NCBI GenBank assembly: GCA_035578175.1
Contig: JAQMRL010000001.1
Span: 49,127,553-49,191,552 of the forward strand
DNA from: Catonia carolina
Lineage: Eukaryota > Arthropoda > Insecta > Hemiptera > Achilidae
Length of the DNA stretch: 64,000 bases
Direction: 5' to 3'
In this document: one piece after another, positions 1 to 10,767 of the stretch
How positions within the stretch are numbered: the stretch's first letter is position 1
Layout: each line of letters begins with the position of its first letter
The notes under the pieces: generated by a model
What the model was told of the DNA's origin: nothing
The model's database searches: none
Seen by the model: only the letters and a program-made list of their open reading frames with translations
Translations under genes and position numbers: made by a program

Positions 1-430
1 ACATTCATTTTGATATCAATATGAAGACCACGGTGTATATTAAATTCACCTTGATATCAATAGCGAAACCAGCCACGTTGCCAGTTTTCCCGCACAAGAA
101 ATGCATTTCGGCGACCCAAAGTATATACATGCGTACACTCTTTTAGCCTTCTCTGAATCATTTCACTACGACGGCTCACACGTATACATTTTGTAACACA
201 CACGCGCGCGCGCCTATAGACGGAATGGCAATATAATTTTACAGTACAGTAGCTCTGCATTAAAACAAAGTGACTGGTAGTACTTAGTGATGTTATAAAA
301 TTTTGAATGCCATTAACAATAAATAAATGAACTGAATTGTCATGTAAAATAATTTATACATTATCTATATGACAAGTCAAAAAATATAATCAAATAAGAT
401 ATTGTAGGAATAATAATTTTAAAAATTTGG
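1..430. other. AT-rich sequence with no identifiable feature
   Basis: Short ORFs here have no recognisable motif, and a small CGCG-containing alternating run sits near 203-212. The first family A repeat begins at the right edge. I see no gene. Confidence 0.5.
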
Positions 431-431
431 T

Positions 432-1385
432 GTGGAACACTCACGCAACTTTCTCTTGCCAATGTAAATAATTAACAATAAACCTAATATTAGTAATAAA
501 ACATTAGAAATAAACAAAAAACCAACCTCAATAAAAATAACCTTATTTTAATCATGAGTGAAAGACACAAAATTAAAATCAGTTTGGCTTAAAAATACGG
601 AAAATCACTCTTTCACGCTAAACTAGGGTCTGTAGAGAAAACATCCTCTAAATAAAAGTTGTAGATCTTTTAATTTCCTATAAATCTGATCACATACACT
701 TTTGTCGTAAAATGCATACTAAGGCCGAAATTTAAAAAAAACGATTTTTTACACGTTTTCAAGAGAAAGAAACCATAAAATCGCTAATTACCGTAAGTAA
801 GCGTTACCAAAAAATTTTCTTAAAGAAACGTTGAAGGATTTTTAATTCTCTACAACTTTTATTATATAAATTTTTGCGCTGAAATGCATATTAAAGCTGA
901 TATCTTAAAAAAATATTTTTTTTACGTGAGAACAGCCTTACCAAGAATTTCAGCAAACATGGCGCCTACCCTATCTTGTAGAGCATAAAACATTTAGTTA
1001 ACCAGGCGATTTTTAAAAAAAATCGTAGGACCAGTTTTTGAGAAAATCGCAAAAAAGTGAAAAATTACACGAATAAACTACTACTTCCGGTTGACCGATT
1101 TTGATGAAAATGGTCGTGTCACGTTTGGTAGTAGTATCTAACTCAAGTTTCAAGTTCGTACGATGTTCTGTTCTTGAGATATTCTGTTCTCACACAACAC
1201 ACGCGCACGCACGCACGCACGCACGCACGTGCACACACACACACACAGACCAATCGCTAAAACATGTTTTTTGGGGTCAGAGGGTCTGAAACGTGTAGAT
1301 CCGGTGTAAACTCGATTTCGAAAAATCAACATGAAAACAATAATTTCCTTCCTATATGTTCTTATAGGCAAGAGAAAGTAAAAAT
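432..1385 (+). repeat. Family A repeat, copy A1 (most complete)
   Basis: Interspersed repeat with five other copies in the window. Near the left end is ACTTTCTCTTGCC (448-460); near the right end is its exact reverse complement GGCAAGAGAAAGT (1367-1379). Homology with copies A2 and A6 extends about 16 bp further left through a TGTGAAACACTCAC-like stretch that can itself fold. Inside are two diverged monomers of about 190 bp (about 600-790 and 780-960), each with a TTGTAGA / TCTACAAC hairpin motif and an AAATGCATA box. A CGCA then CA microsatellite follows (1201-1247), then a conserved right end that includes CCTATA..TATAGG just before the terminus. Short ORFs across it are not coding. It could be a MITE or a DINE/Helentron-like non-autonomous element; no clean target-site duplication is visible. 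Confidence 0.75.
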
Positions 1386-1389
1386 AATA

Positions 1390-2160
1390 TTATGCATAAG
1401 ATAATTATGACAATTCCAAATGTTTGGGATATAAATGTAAACCGTGTACAGTGTCCATTACAATCCAATATTATGAATTATCATGCATTAAATAGTTAGC
1501 TGTTTACTTAACTAAATTCAGCAGATAAAATAAATTATATGACAGAATAATTTGAACATAATTTGATGTACATTTTAAAAATATTTTTGAAAAAGTTTAA
1601 CTTTTACTGAATTCGGTTTAGAAAGAATGGGTAATAAGATCCGCAACACGGTTTTATAATAATGATAAGTTAGGAATTTAAAAATCCAAAAAAACCCAGG
1701 GAAAACTGTCTCGAAATATTATTAAAGCAGAAAGTAAATGAGATGACATTATTCATTATATCAATAAACATGTTATTAAATAAATAAACACGGAAATATT
1801 ATCAATAACCCATTGTCCATTGTTAATGTATTTAACTGATATTTTCTGGAATTAACGAACACTTTTGTATATCTTCAAACGAAAGAATAGACAGAAAACT
1901 TTTATATCCAATTTCAATTTATTTAAAAGCCGTTCATGTATTAGAAGTTAATGGATAGTTAACAATTAAGGAGATTGAGTTGGTCTGGTTAAAATTTCCG
2001 CTTCTATTTTAAAATATGTCGTAGCAAGTTAACTGAAATACATAGTTAACGAATTTTTTATAACCAACAATATTCCTATTTTCCTAAACAAATAAGAACC
2101 CCACATCATAAAAACAAATAAAGAAAGGATATTCAAACTTATAGACCTATATGTACTTTG
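1390..2160. other. Anonymous AT-rich spacer between two family A copies
   Basis: Very AT-rich. I found no protein motif, RNA gene or recognised repeat on either strand. Confidence 0.5.
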
Positions 2161-2164
2161 TCCA

Positions 2165-3405
2165 TTTTTTACTTTCTCTTGCCTATATGAATATATAGGA
2201 AGGAAAGTATTGTTTCCATGTTGATTTTTCGAAATCGAGTTTTCACCGGATCTACACATTTTCAGACCCCTGAATCCAAAAAACATATTTTTAGCGATTG
2301 GTCTGTGTGTGTGTGTGTGTGTGTGAACAGAATATCTCAAGAACGGAACATCGAACGAACTTGAAACTTAAGTTGCATACCACTACCGGACCCGACACGA
2401 ACATTTTCATCAAAATCGGTCAAGCGGAAGTATCAGTTTATTCGGGTAATTTTTCACTTTTTGCGATTTTCTCAAAAACTGGTCTCACGATTTTTTTAAA
2501 AATCGCCTGGTTTACTAAATTTTTTATGCTTTACAAGATAGAATAGGCGCCATGTTTGCTTAAAATTTTGGTAAAAAGAATAAAAAATATGTATAAAATT
2601 ATGTTTTAGTTATTCTATCATAATTATTTTTCGTGTTGTATTTTTTATGTGTGTGTGTGAACAGAGTATCTCAAGAACGGAACATCGTACGAACTTAAGT
2701 TAGACACCACTACCGAACCCGACACGAACATTTTCATTAAAATCGGTCAACCGGAAGTAGTAGTTTATTCGTGTAATTTTTCACTTTTTTACGAATTTCT
2801 CAAAAACTGGTCATACGATTTTTTTAAATCGCCTGGTTTACTAAATTTTTTATGCTCTACAAGATAAGGTAGGCGCTATGTTTGCTGAAATTCTTGGTGA
2901 GGCTGTTTTCACTTAAAGAATTAGTTTTTTTAATATTACAGCTTTTATATGCATTTTAGCGCAAAAATTTATAGTATAATATAAAAGTAGAGAATTTAAA
3001 ATTCTACAACTTTTATTTCAAACACTTTTTTGTATAACGCTTAGTTTATAGCGGTAATTAGCGATTTTCTGTTTTTTACTCACGAAAACGTGTGAAAAAT
3101 CTATTATTTTAAGATTTCAGTATTAGTAGGCATTTTACGACAAAAGTATGTAAGCAAATTTATAGAAAATTAAAAGATATACAACTTTTATTTAGAGGAT
3201 TTTTCTCTGCAGAGCCTAGTTTAACGTTAAAGAGTGATTTTAAGCCAAGCTGCTGTCGATTTTAATTTTGCCTCTTTCACTCATGATTAAAATAAGATTA
3301 TGTTTTTTGAAGTAAGTTTTTTGTTTATTTCTAATATTAGGTTATATTGGTCATTATTTGCATTGGCAAGAGAAAGCGTGTGAGTGTTTCACACCAGATT
3401 TTTTT
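2165..3405 (-). repeat. Family A repeat, copy A2, with internal duplication
   Basis: Reverse-oriented copy of family A: the terminal TACTTTCTCTTGCCTATA lies near 2167-2190 and the opposite end GGCAAGAGAAAGCGTGTGAG near 3364-3383. The segment that starts at the TG microsatellite and continues through the conserved block with GAACGGAACATCG and AAATCGCCTGGTTTACTAAA is present twice, at about 2310-2575 and 2645-2900, so this copy carries a partial tandem duplication. The monomer region with ACAACTTTTATTT-type hairpin halves follows at about 2930-3260. Confidence 0.75.
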
Positions 3406-3409
3406 GTAT

Positions 3410-4480
3410 TTGATTTTGATGATCTTATACTAAAAAAACAGACAGCAGGCCTACAGTTTTTGATACCTATTCTTGATCCTTTTTTATGAAGTAGAGTTAT
3501 GATTGATTTTTTTAGGCAAGTAGGACATTTTTCGGTAAAGAAAGATTAATTTATTAAATATGTCAGTGGACGTAAAACTTACGATGAAACACTGATTACA
3601 ACCTTTGCGAGGCATAGTAAGAAATCACGGTTCTGAAATAGAAGTACAAAGAATAATGCAACACCTGTAGACAGTAAAATAAGGAAGACTTGCTGACGAA
3701 ATATGGAAACTATGAATAGCCAAAGAGACAATGCCAAGCCAGTCACAATAGACCAGCTGTGTTGCCAAGCTTATAGCTGCCCTATTGTTAGCAAAGTGGT
3801 TCAAATATACATAGTGTGAATATACACAACTGACGGTGTCACTCCTAGCGGAATAATCAAGAACTGTAGTATACAATTTCTATTAACTCTGCTATCTTTA
3901 TGGGACCCAGCAAGATTTTATAAAATATTTTTTTGCAAATCTAGGAACCTTCCTGAACCAAAATTGATGCAATACACAAACAGAAGGGTTCGTTTCCAAC
4001 ACCAGGGTATAGTTAAATTTTTTTTTACCCAACACGGATAAAAATAACATGGGTTGCAATGTGGCAGCCATATATGGCTGCCATATGCACCCGGCTGCCA
4101 CTTTACATACAAAATGCGAAATGTACGGTCTCCGTATTGATAGCAAGATGTACATATTTATTTACAGTTGTATAAAGTTATTCCCTAAAAATATGATACA
4201 TTACTGGCCAAAAATTAGGTTACAAAAATTAAACAACTAGGAAAAATAGATAACTCTCTTTTGTTTATTTTTCTTTGTGTCGGTATCGAATGAAAACTCG
4301 TGATTTTTTAAAAAACCGTGTTAACATTTAGCAGCAACAGAAACCAATTTTTAATTTTCTTAAGAACTCGAAAGATCTCTACAATGGGGTACTACATATT
4401 TCGTAAGTGATATTTACCTAGAAACTATAAATCTCATTAAAAGGTACATTCATATGTTCTGCCCTACCGTTAAATAAAAG
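3410..4480. other. Spacer with one 20-bp palindrome
   Basis: I recognise no gene. Weak short ORFs on the minus strand have no motifs. A perfect 20-bp palindrome occurs at 4063-4082 (GGCAGCCATA / TATGGCTGCC), followed by another GGCTGCC at 4092. The rest is ordinary AT-rich sequence. Confidence 0.45.
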
Positions 4481-4504
4481 TTGACATTGGGAGTGGACTT
4501 TATA

Positions 4505-4775
4505 TTACAATCACACACGACGTGACGCCAAGAATCAGTACAAACCAATTAGAAAGCAGCATATTCTGACGAATGACGTAACGCTCAGGACACTTTGTCA
4601 TTGTTTGACATCGGTGTGACGTAGTACAGTAATATAAACTCTCTGATTGGACAATATTAACCAATCAAAATGACGCAAAAGAAGAAATCTGATTGAGTAA
4701 AACTGGGTTTTCTTATTGGCCGAAAATACGAGACTCTGATTGGGCAATTATTACCTTAGCCATTGACGTCACATG
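4505..4775. promoter_or_regulatory. Cluster of CRE-like and CCAAT motifs, candidate regulatory region
   Basis: Within about 270 bp there are six TGACG half-sites (4523, 4567, 4574, 4617, 4671, 4764), one of them a full palindromic TGACGTCA at 4764-4771. There are also five CCAAT/ATTGG boxes (4545, 4646, 4661, 4715, 4739), and the stretch is more CpG-rich than its neighbours. CRE-type bZIP factors and NF-Y bind these motifs in animal promoters. No open reading frame or transcript start can be identified beside it, so promoter activity is inference. It could also be part of an unrecognised repeat, because 8,090-8,270 has similar elements. Confidence 0.35.
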
Positions 4776-5344
4776 CGCATCACACTCAACTTGGCCCGAC
4801 TTACTCACGCAACCCTAATAGATCGTTTCTTGAATACCAGTTATATATTGATACATATATTTTTGGTTCTGATAAACACAATAATAGCGTAGGTCAAAAA
4901 TGATTTGTCAAGTAACGTCTTGTCAAGTCTACTTTTCGTTGATTTAGGATCTGTTAGTTAACGGGATATTTATAAGCAGTATTTATATTTTCTACACAGG
5001 CAGTGTAAAACTATAACCTTTAACACCTGATTCGTACAGATGAGATAAATTAAAAATAATTCGGCGACAGCATTCGCTTAATAGTCGTAGCGAAAGTATA
5101 AGCAGAAAAATTACGACCCCGATGGCCGTGATTTTATAGAGTTTTAGGCCTGTAATCAGTGTTTATGTAGGCAGCTTGTTCGAATATTACAATTTTTTAA
5201 GCACTATCAGGTGCGACTTTTTAACGTTCCGAAACCGAACAATTCATGCGTTCTCTTAAGTAAGGTAGGCTAATAAAATTACTTATTGTTAATCCAATTT
5301 GTCAGTAAACTAAAATGCTTGCTGTTGAAATTGTTGTGCAATGA

Positions 5345-5670
5345 AAGTTGTTTTTTAGGTGAGCAGCGGACAAGGTGGTTTGAACCTCTAAAATCTTTTC
5401 TGAGTGAGATGAGTTGAGTTGGTTTACATGGTCTTCTCACAGCGTTTATAATTATACTTTTTAGAATTCCAGTCCTTCGGAAATCATGTACTTTTGTCTC
5501 TCCGAATGACACCTGTATTTCATTATCAACAAGGTTTGATTGTAAAATGATATTCATGAATCTCAGATGAGATAACTCTGACTAGTGTCATTTATACCTC
5601 TACCTCTTCTGTTCTAACGTGCTTTAGTCATATAATTGGCTGACACTGTGATAAAAATGAATACATATTT
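5345..5670 (-). mobile_element. Family B SINE-like element, diverged copy
   Basis: Reverse-oriented, degraded copy of the roughly 395-bp family B element. Recognisable blocks are the tail reading TTGTTTTTTAGGTGAGCAGC at the left, the GGTTTGAACCTCTA block (reverse of the GGTTCAAACC box), and the conserved ACCTCTACCTCTTCTGTTC and ATATAATTGGCTGA blocks near 5597-5650. No target-site duplication is evident. A minus-strand ORF over it is a shadow. Confidence 0.65.
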
Positions 5671-5679
5671 ACGATCAGG

Positions 5680-6285
5680 AATTAGCAAATTACGTGCAGA
5701 AAATGTTTAACTCTCTACTTTTTCATTATGGCCACAATAAATTTCATCCATCTTAAAATACAGGAACAAATGAAATAAGAGTAATGCCAGAAAACGTTTT
5801 TTGAAATTACATCGGCCATTATAATATCATCATTTTGTCAGACCGTTGATTATTATTTTTCGACTAATGCTCGTTGGTAGAGCAAAATAGTTTTCTTGTT
5901 ATAAAACGGATTAATGAGGTATATTTTCTTACCCGGTAGGATATTGACTTTGTTTCGTCTCAAGATATTTTGAATTAGATTTTTCAGTTGCCTTTTTCGT
6001 ATCGTAATATATATGAATCACTGATAGCAGAAACGTCACCAGTCAGTAAAACCAAATTTTTCAGGGGATAAAAAAAACTAAATAACTCTGGTTGTACTTG
6101 ATACAGGTGGACGAGTTTGTGTCTGCTGATAGACACCATGGTAAGAGATAACTGGTATCACTCTTAGTTTGAAATAGATACTCATTAATTAGTTATATTC
6201 TTTCCAATTTTCCCGACTGATGACGTTTTCGCACTCAATGGTAATAAGAAAAACATTTTCATTTCAAAAACCAATTTTATATAGT
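5680..6285. other. Anonymous AT-rich spacer
   Basis: I see nothing recognisable between the family B copy and the DUF7869-like relic. Confidence 0.45.
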
Positions 6286-6289
6286 AAAA

Positions 6290-7225
6290 ATACATTGTTT
6301 CAGAAAGAATACATAGGTACATTTTATTTATTTCATTTTCTGTTTCTTTAGTAGGCCAGTTTAATATAATTTGCCAGAAATTTGCATACTCTTCAGGGAC
6401 ATAAAAGAGCAGACTTCCTTATGTCATGCATTTTCTTTGTCGAGATTGGCATTTTGTTACTGTATGTGTCTGTTGGTAACACAACGTTGTTTGTACACAT
6501 GCCTGGCAACTGCAGCATAAAATTATGTTGAACTAAAGATTTAATTTCTTTACTGCATGTTAGGATACCAACTTTAAAAATAAAATGGTGAAACATTTAA
6601 CGGTACTTTTTGATCTTTAGGAACAGATTTCCTTGCAGTTTCTAGTGAATTACATGATTTTCTATAGTATTTTGTAGCCCATGCCTTAAAATTTATGTCT
6701 TCATGTGTGATCACTTGAACTTTAAAATTTTTACTACTATTGGCAATTATTTCAACATAATCCCTTGAAGTGAAAATTCTGTCAATTTTTGATATTTTTT
6801 TCTTTAGAACACCAAAGTCCCTATCATTATCCAAAAACGAATGGCCTCTTATTGGAAAAAATATTTCCACCCTTTCAAACATTCTTGTGTCTACGATTGC
6901 TTGACAAAACCTTAAAAGAATACCATTCTTGTTTTGCCCAGGTCAGTTGTCACCGAATAGACGAATCTCTTTAACTTTTTTATTAATATTACTTTTTATG
7001 TATGTCAGCAGGAATGTACATACTTCATTTGGGCCTTTTAGACCTTCACCTTCATGATAAAAACAATACATTCGTTCACCAGATTTCATGTTATGAACCT
7101 CAAAATTGTTTAAAGTTAATACACACCACGATGTATACACAATAAACACGGTCCACAATAATGGCGGGACTCTTCTAATGCAGTCAGCTGATTTCAAAAC
7201 AGATGGACACAATGAGTGTAAGAAC
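6290..7225 (-). pseudogene. DUF7869-like gene relic, broken
   Basis: Three minus-strand segments read as one protein: 7230-6946, 6942-6574 in the same frame after a single TGA, then 6596-6393 one frame over, with a further shift and coding-like EEYANFWQIILNW to about 6,290. Visible motifs in order are NEVCTFLLTYI, FGDN-stop-PGQNKN, FPIRGHSFLDNDRDFG and FTSRDYVEII. I recognise the combination of a D-N-C-x-GQNKN motif and a GHSF..DRDF motif from DUF7869-type proteins, which are multi-copy in hemipterans and some other invertebrates. The TGA sits exactly where that family has its Cys. The acidic motifs resemble those of RNase H-fold nucleases, but that is inference. Two frameshifts and a stop make this a pseudogene; its N-terminal part is missing or unreadable. 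Confidence 0.65.
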
Positions 7226-7441
7226 GTCACGAGTCACTGACTGACGACGTTTCTCTTCTCAATTACAAAAATGGCATCAGCTGTTCATGTGTAAAAAAGA
7301 AGCAATTCATGTCGTTTTTACTCTCAATAGATTACTTTATATTCATTACTTTATATGTTAAAGTATTATTTTATGCTCATAACTCAAAATGGTAAAAAAT
7401 ATGACTCACGACGTTTCTGCAATCAACGATTCATATGTATA

Positions 7442-7447
7442 TGTTCG

Positions 7448-7531
<84 letters not shown>

Positions 7532-7600
7532 CGTATACACACACATATATATATATATACATACTATACACATATATATATATATATGTATACGAACACA
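7442..7600. repeat. Compound CA/AT microsatellite with inverted ends
   Basis: An uninterrupted (AC)25 run (7451-7500) passes into (AT)14 (7501-7528) and further CA/TA runs. TGTTCGTATAC occurs at 7442-7452 and 7528-7538, and its exact reverse complement at 7588-7598, so the second half can fold into a long AT-rich hairpin. All long ORFs over this stretch are translations of simple repeat. Confidence 0.95.
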
Positions 7601-7629
7601 CAACCACAATTATTAAGTCGTCACATAGG

Positions 7630-8470
7630 GGCGTAGGTTCCCCATAACGTGTAGGCCATACCTTCATCTCATCAAACAGTCCATTTGTAATTGTTACTTG
7701 AAACAAAATAATGAATTATTTTGAATCAGTGTCTAAAGCTATTTTTTGTAGTAGTTATATAAATTATTTTAAAGCTACAAGTATTATTTTTTGCCGTCAG
7801 ATCAATTCTTTACCCCTGTATATCATTAACAGCAATTAAAAATTGGATATCTGGGTTCATACAATATATTATAAAATTTTTGATGTTATTTATTTCTGAT
7901 TGACAAAATCATTTTCAACTAACTTGAACAGTTTGCATGTTTACTCGTTTAGTTACCAAAATACTAATTGTAAATTGCACAATATTACATCGTAATGGTG
8001 TGAAAGGAAATAGAGAATGCAGCCTACATAGTTTATATCCAAGCTAAACCACTTAGAGAAACACCATCCGCAATACAGTAACAGCTAACAGCCAATCAGA
8101 TTAACTTGCCCCTGTGACGTCAAAGGACATGCAGTTAGCCAGTACATGCAGAAGCTGATTATTAGGTTGTTGATATGATTGATGGTAAACTAATACGGCC
8201 CGCTAAACTAAAGCCTAACGTAACCTCCTAATTTGCACACGCAACCCTCCTATTTCGCAAACGTAATATACTCCACAATAATTTAAATTATAAATTAATT
8301 TTGTATTCACTAGAAAATCAGACAAATCTGATACTAAAGATTGTTGTCGTGTATTGTTTTGAATTTGCTGTTAGAGATAACTTTTATTGAAGAGAACATA
8401 AATTCCTTGGATGAGTATCTCAGGTGTGAAATAAGTCTTAGGTAATACTCATTATTACATTTACAAATTA
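7630..8470. other. Spacer with a second CRE/CCAAT-containing patch
   Basis: No gene recognised. Near 8,090-8,125 there is CCAATCAGATTAACTTG followed by a full TGACGTCA, and near 8,235 CACACGCAACCCTCCTA, echoing CTCACGCAACCCTAATA at about 4,803. The two places may be distant copies of one sequence. Confidence 0.35.
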
Positions 8471-8473
8471 GCC

Positions 8474-8749
8474 CTGTGATTCTCAAATTTGTTATTTCAA
8501 GCCCCCTGTATATGGTTTAACTATGAGCCACGCCCCCTGATATGTATAATTACAAGTGTGTGCCTTTTTATAACACTTTTACTGACAATTGTTAATAAAA
8601 ACCATTATATTCTTAATAAAAATAAATATTTCACTTCAATTATTTGGTCTACGCAACACTTCGTTTTGTTTTAAACTACGCTTTGAGCCCCCTCCCAAAT
8701 CCTTCATTGCGCACTCCTTGGGGGGTACCCTCCACTTTGAGAACCAATG
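8474..8749. mobile_element. Probable hAT-like miniature element
   Basis: The left end CTGTGATTCTCAAA and the reverse complement of the right end, CATTGGTTCTCAAA, match at 11 of 14 positions and resemble the CAGTG(G/A)TTCTCAA termini common in hAT elements. The 8-bp flanks aattagcc and atctaacc agree at 5 of 8 positions, compatible with a decayed 8-bp target duplication. Interior GCCCCCT runs near both ends fit hAT non-autonomous elements. It has no coding capacity. Confidence 0.5.
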
Positions 8750-8759
8750 ATCTAACCAA

Positions 8760-9152
8760 TTAATATTTTCAGTTTTCAGAAATTCTCAATTACCACGCGA
8801 AGCGAGGTCAAAGAGAATTTGATTTTACTTTAAAAAGAATTTTAATCATCTTTATACATATAATCTATACACCATAACATTAATATAGGCCTACTCTTCA
8901 TGTTATTAGTGTGTCACTCTATTTATCAAAGACATCTTCAGTACAGTTTGATGGTAAAACAGATGGTTGACAGTAAAGTTCTGAGGGAGAGATTATTGGG
9001 GAAATATGTTACGCTTGTGATCCACTATACACAAGTAACTTATTTATTGTCATTGTATTTTTTTCATTTTGTAATTTAGTTTTGTATTGAAAGGATTAAA
9101 TTTGTTATATTAAATTTTTGAATGACGCGATCGAGTTTCTTAAATTTGTTTT
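8760..9152. other. Anonymous spacer
   Basis: AT-rich with no recognisable feature, ending at the left target duplication of the Jockey fragment. Confidence 0.45.
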
Positions 9153-9164
9153 AAGTAAGTTATA

Positions 9165-9780
9165 CTGAAAGAAACTGAAGTTGTACAGACTAAAACAGTT
9201 GTACAGGCTATTAGCCAAGCGGTCAAAACTAACCATGGGTTCATAACTGTTGACGTGTACAACGCGATGCTTCAACCGATTTGGATGTATGGTAGTCAAA
9301 TTTATGGTGCAGCAAAGCAATCAGTAATTTCACGAATAGAGCGTTTTCAAAGTAATGTCTTACAACTGATTACTAATTGCTCGAGATAAGAATTCAATAG
9401 AACACTACATGATAACTTACGCGTTCCTTACGTCAACGGCACATATCTAAAACTGTACCGTAGGTTCAGAGACAAACTTCACCACCATAACAATCCCTTA
9501 ATATGCAATATAAATTCTGCGCACCTACCAGCAATCGCACAAAGACGACTGAATCGCCGATGGAGTAGAGGCATGATACATTAACACAACTGTAACATTA
9601 TTACGTATACAAAAATATAATTTAAATGAACACATTTATCGTTATCTGGAGAGCTATCGTTGGGTGGTGTCCTTCTCAAAGCCATTAACGCGGTTGGTTT
9701 TTTAAATTTTTTTTATTAATTTAGTTGTGAACATTTTTGCTGGTTGTTCTTCTACAGTTGCAAGATAAATAAAGTAAAAA
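9165..9780 (+). pseudogene. 5'-truncated Jockey-type LINE fragment with 12-bp TSD
   Basis: Flanked by the perfect direct repeat aagtaagttata at 9153-9164 and 9781-9792, the signature of target-primed insertion. Translation gives KQLYRLLAKRSKLTMGS, a frameshift near 9243, then MLQPIWMYGSQIYG, RIERFQSNVLQLITN, an in-frame TAA, LHDNLRVPYVN and QRRLNRRWSRG. This is the order of the RT C-terminal region of Jockey-clade elements. The 3' UTR ends in ATAAATAAAGTAAAAAAA. The RT core is absent, so it is dead on arrival plus later decay. Confidence 0.85.
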
Positions 9781-9879
9781 AAGTAAGTTATAGCCAACTG
9801 ACTTATAACTTACCCGAACAATGAAGCCGATGATTTAGAAAATACTAAATTGTGTGTATTATTTTTTAAATACCTAAGT

Positions 9880-10767
9880 CTAGCATTCGATAGAGTTTGG
9901 ATAAATGGTCGTTTGTATAATTTTTACTACAAACGTATTATAACAACATACAATTAGTTTTGTGGGAAAGATTTTTTACTGCATCCCTAGGTTTTACGGT
10001 TTTTGACTACTATTTTCCAATATTTGCGGTAGTGCACCTCAGCAATCAATTTCAGCTTCTATTCTGTACTACATTTTATATACAGCCAATATTCCTAATT
10101 TCCTCCAGACAATAATAATTGTTTCCTTTGCTGACAATACTGTTATACTCTCTTCTGGTGGTAACTCACTGCATGCTACCATGCTACTTTCAACATCATT
10201 CAGTATTATTTGAATCATGGTTAACAATAAAGTTAAGGCAAAAAAGACGTATCCAATTACTTTTATGTTAAGGAGAGATACCTGTCCTTTGGTTTATCGT
10301 CTCAATCAAGCTTTATTACAAACAAATTTAATTCGTTATAAATCATAAGCTAAAGAACATTTTTTATGAGAATATGTACCAACTTCTTTCTAGTCGATCT
10401 GAATTATTATTAGGCTCTAAATTGGTAAAAAAATAAGGCTTTACTGAAACCAATTTGGACGTATGGGGCGGCCAGGTCAATGGCTCAACAAAACATTCCA
10501 TTGCAGTGCAAACACAAATATTCCAATCCTAATTTTTACGGTTTTGTTACTGACGCTTCACATTATGTATCGAAAAACTTTACCCGGCCACCTCCATGTC
10601 TCTTATAACAACGAAACTTCGTTGAAGTTTTATGGTGATTTAAAGATAGATTAGACGGAAACGAAATTCCGCTGATTCGTTAGCTAAATAATTGTAATTA
10701 CTTTCCAGGGTATTCACGAAAAACCAGACAAAACAGTGGAATAGGAGAATAGGGACATGATATAGTC
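9880..10767 (+). pseudogene. Decayed Jockey-type RT relic
   Basis: Scattered Jockey RT motifs appear across frames: AFDRVWINGRLYNFYYKR (from about 9892), SAPQQSISASILYYILYTA (RT domain 4-5), then VSFADNTVILSSGG near 10,110, where the catalytic FADD has become FADN. PITFMLRRDTCPLVYRLNQ (about 10,255-10,310), LLKPIWTYGA (about 10,442) and a C-terminal QWNRRIGT follow. Many stops and shifts show an old insertion. A family B element is inserted at its 3' end, so B is younger than this relic. Confidence 0.75.

Noticed and set aside
448..1379. Classic MITE with terminal 13-bp inverted repeats
   Set aside because: The inverted repeats are perfect, but homology among copies extends beyond the left one and no target duplication is seen, so I kept only a neutral repeat call.
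7355..7706. Several overlapping ORFs of 67-93 codons
   Set aside because: They are translations of the CA/TA microsatellite on both strands (HTHTHT, IYIYIY, CVCVCV) and overlap in all frames.
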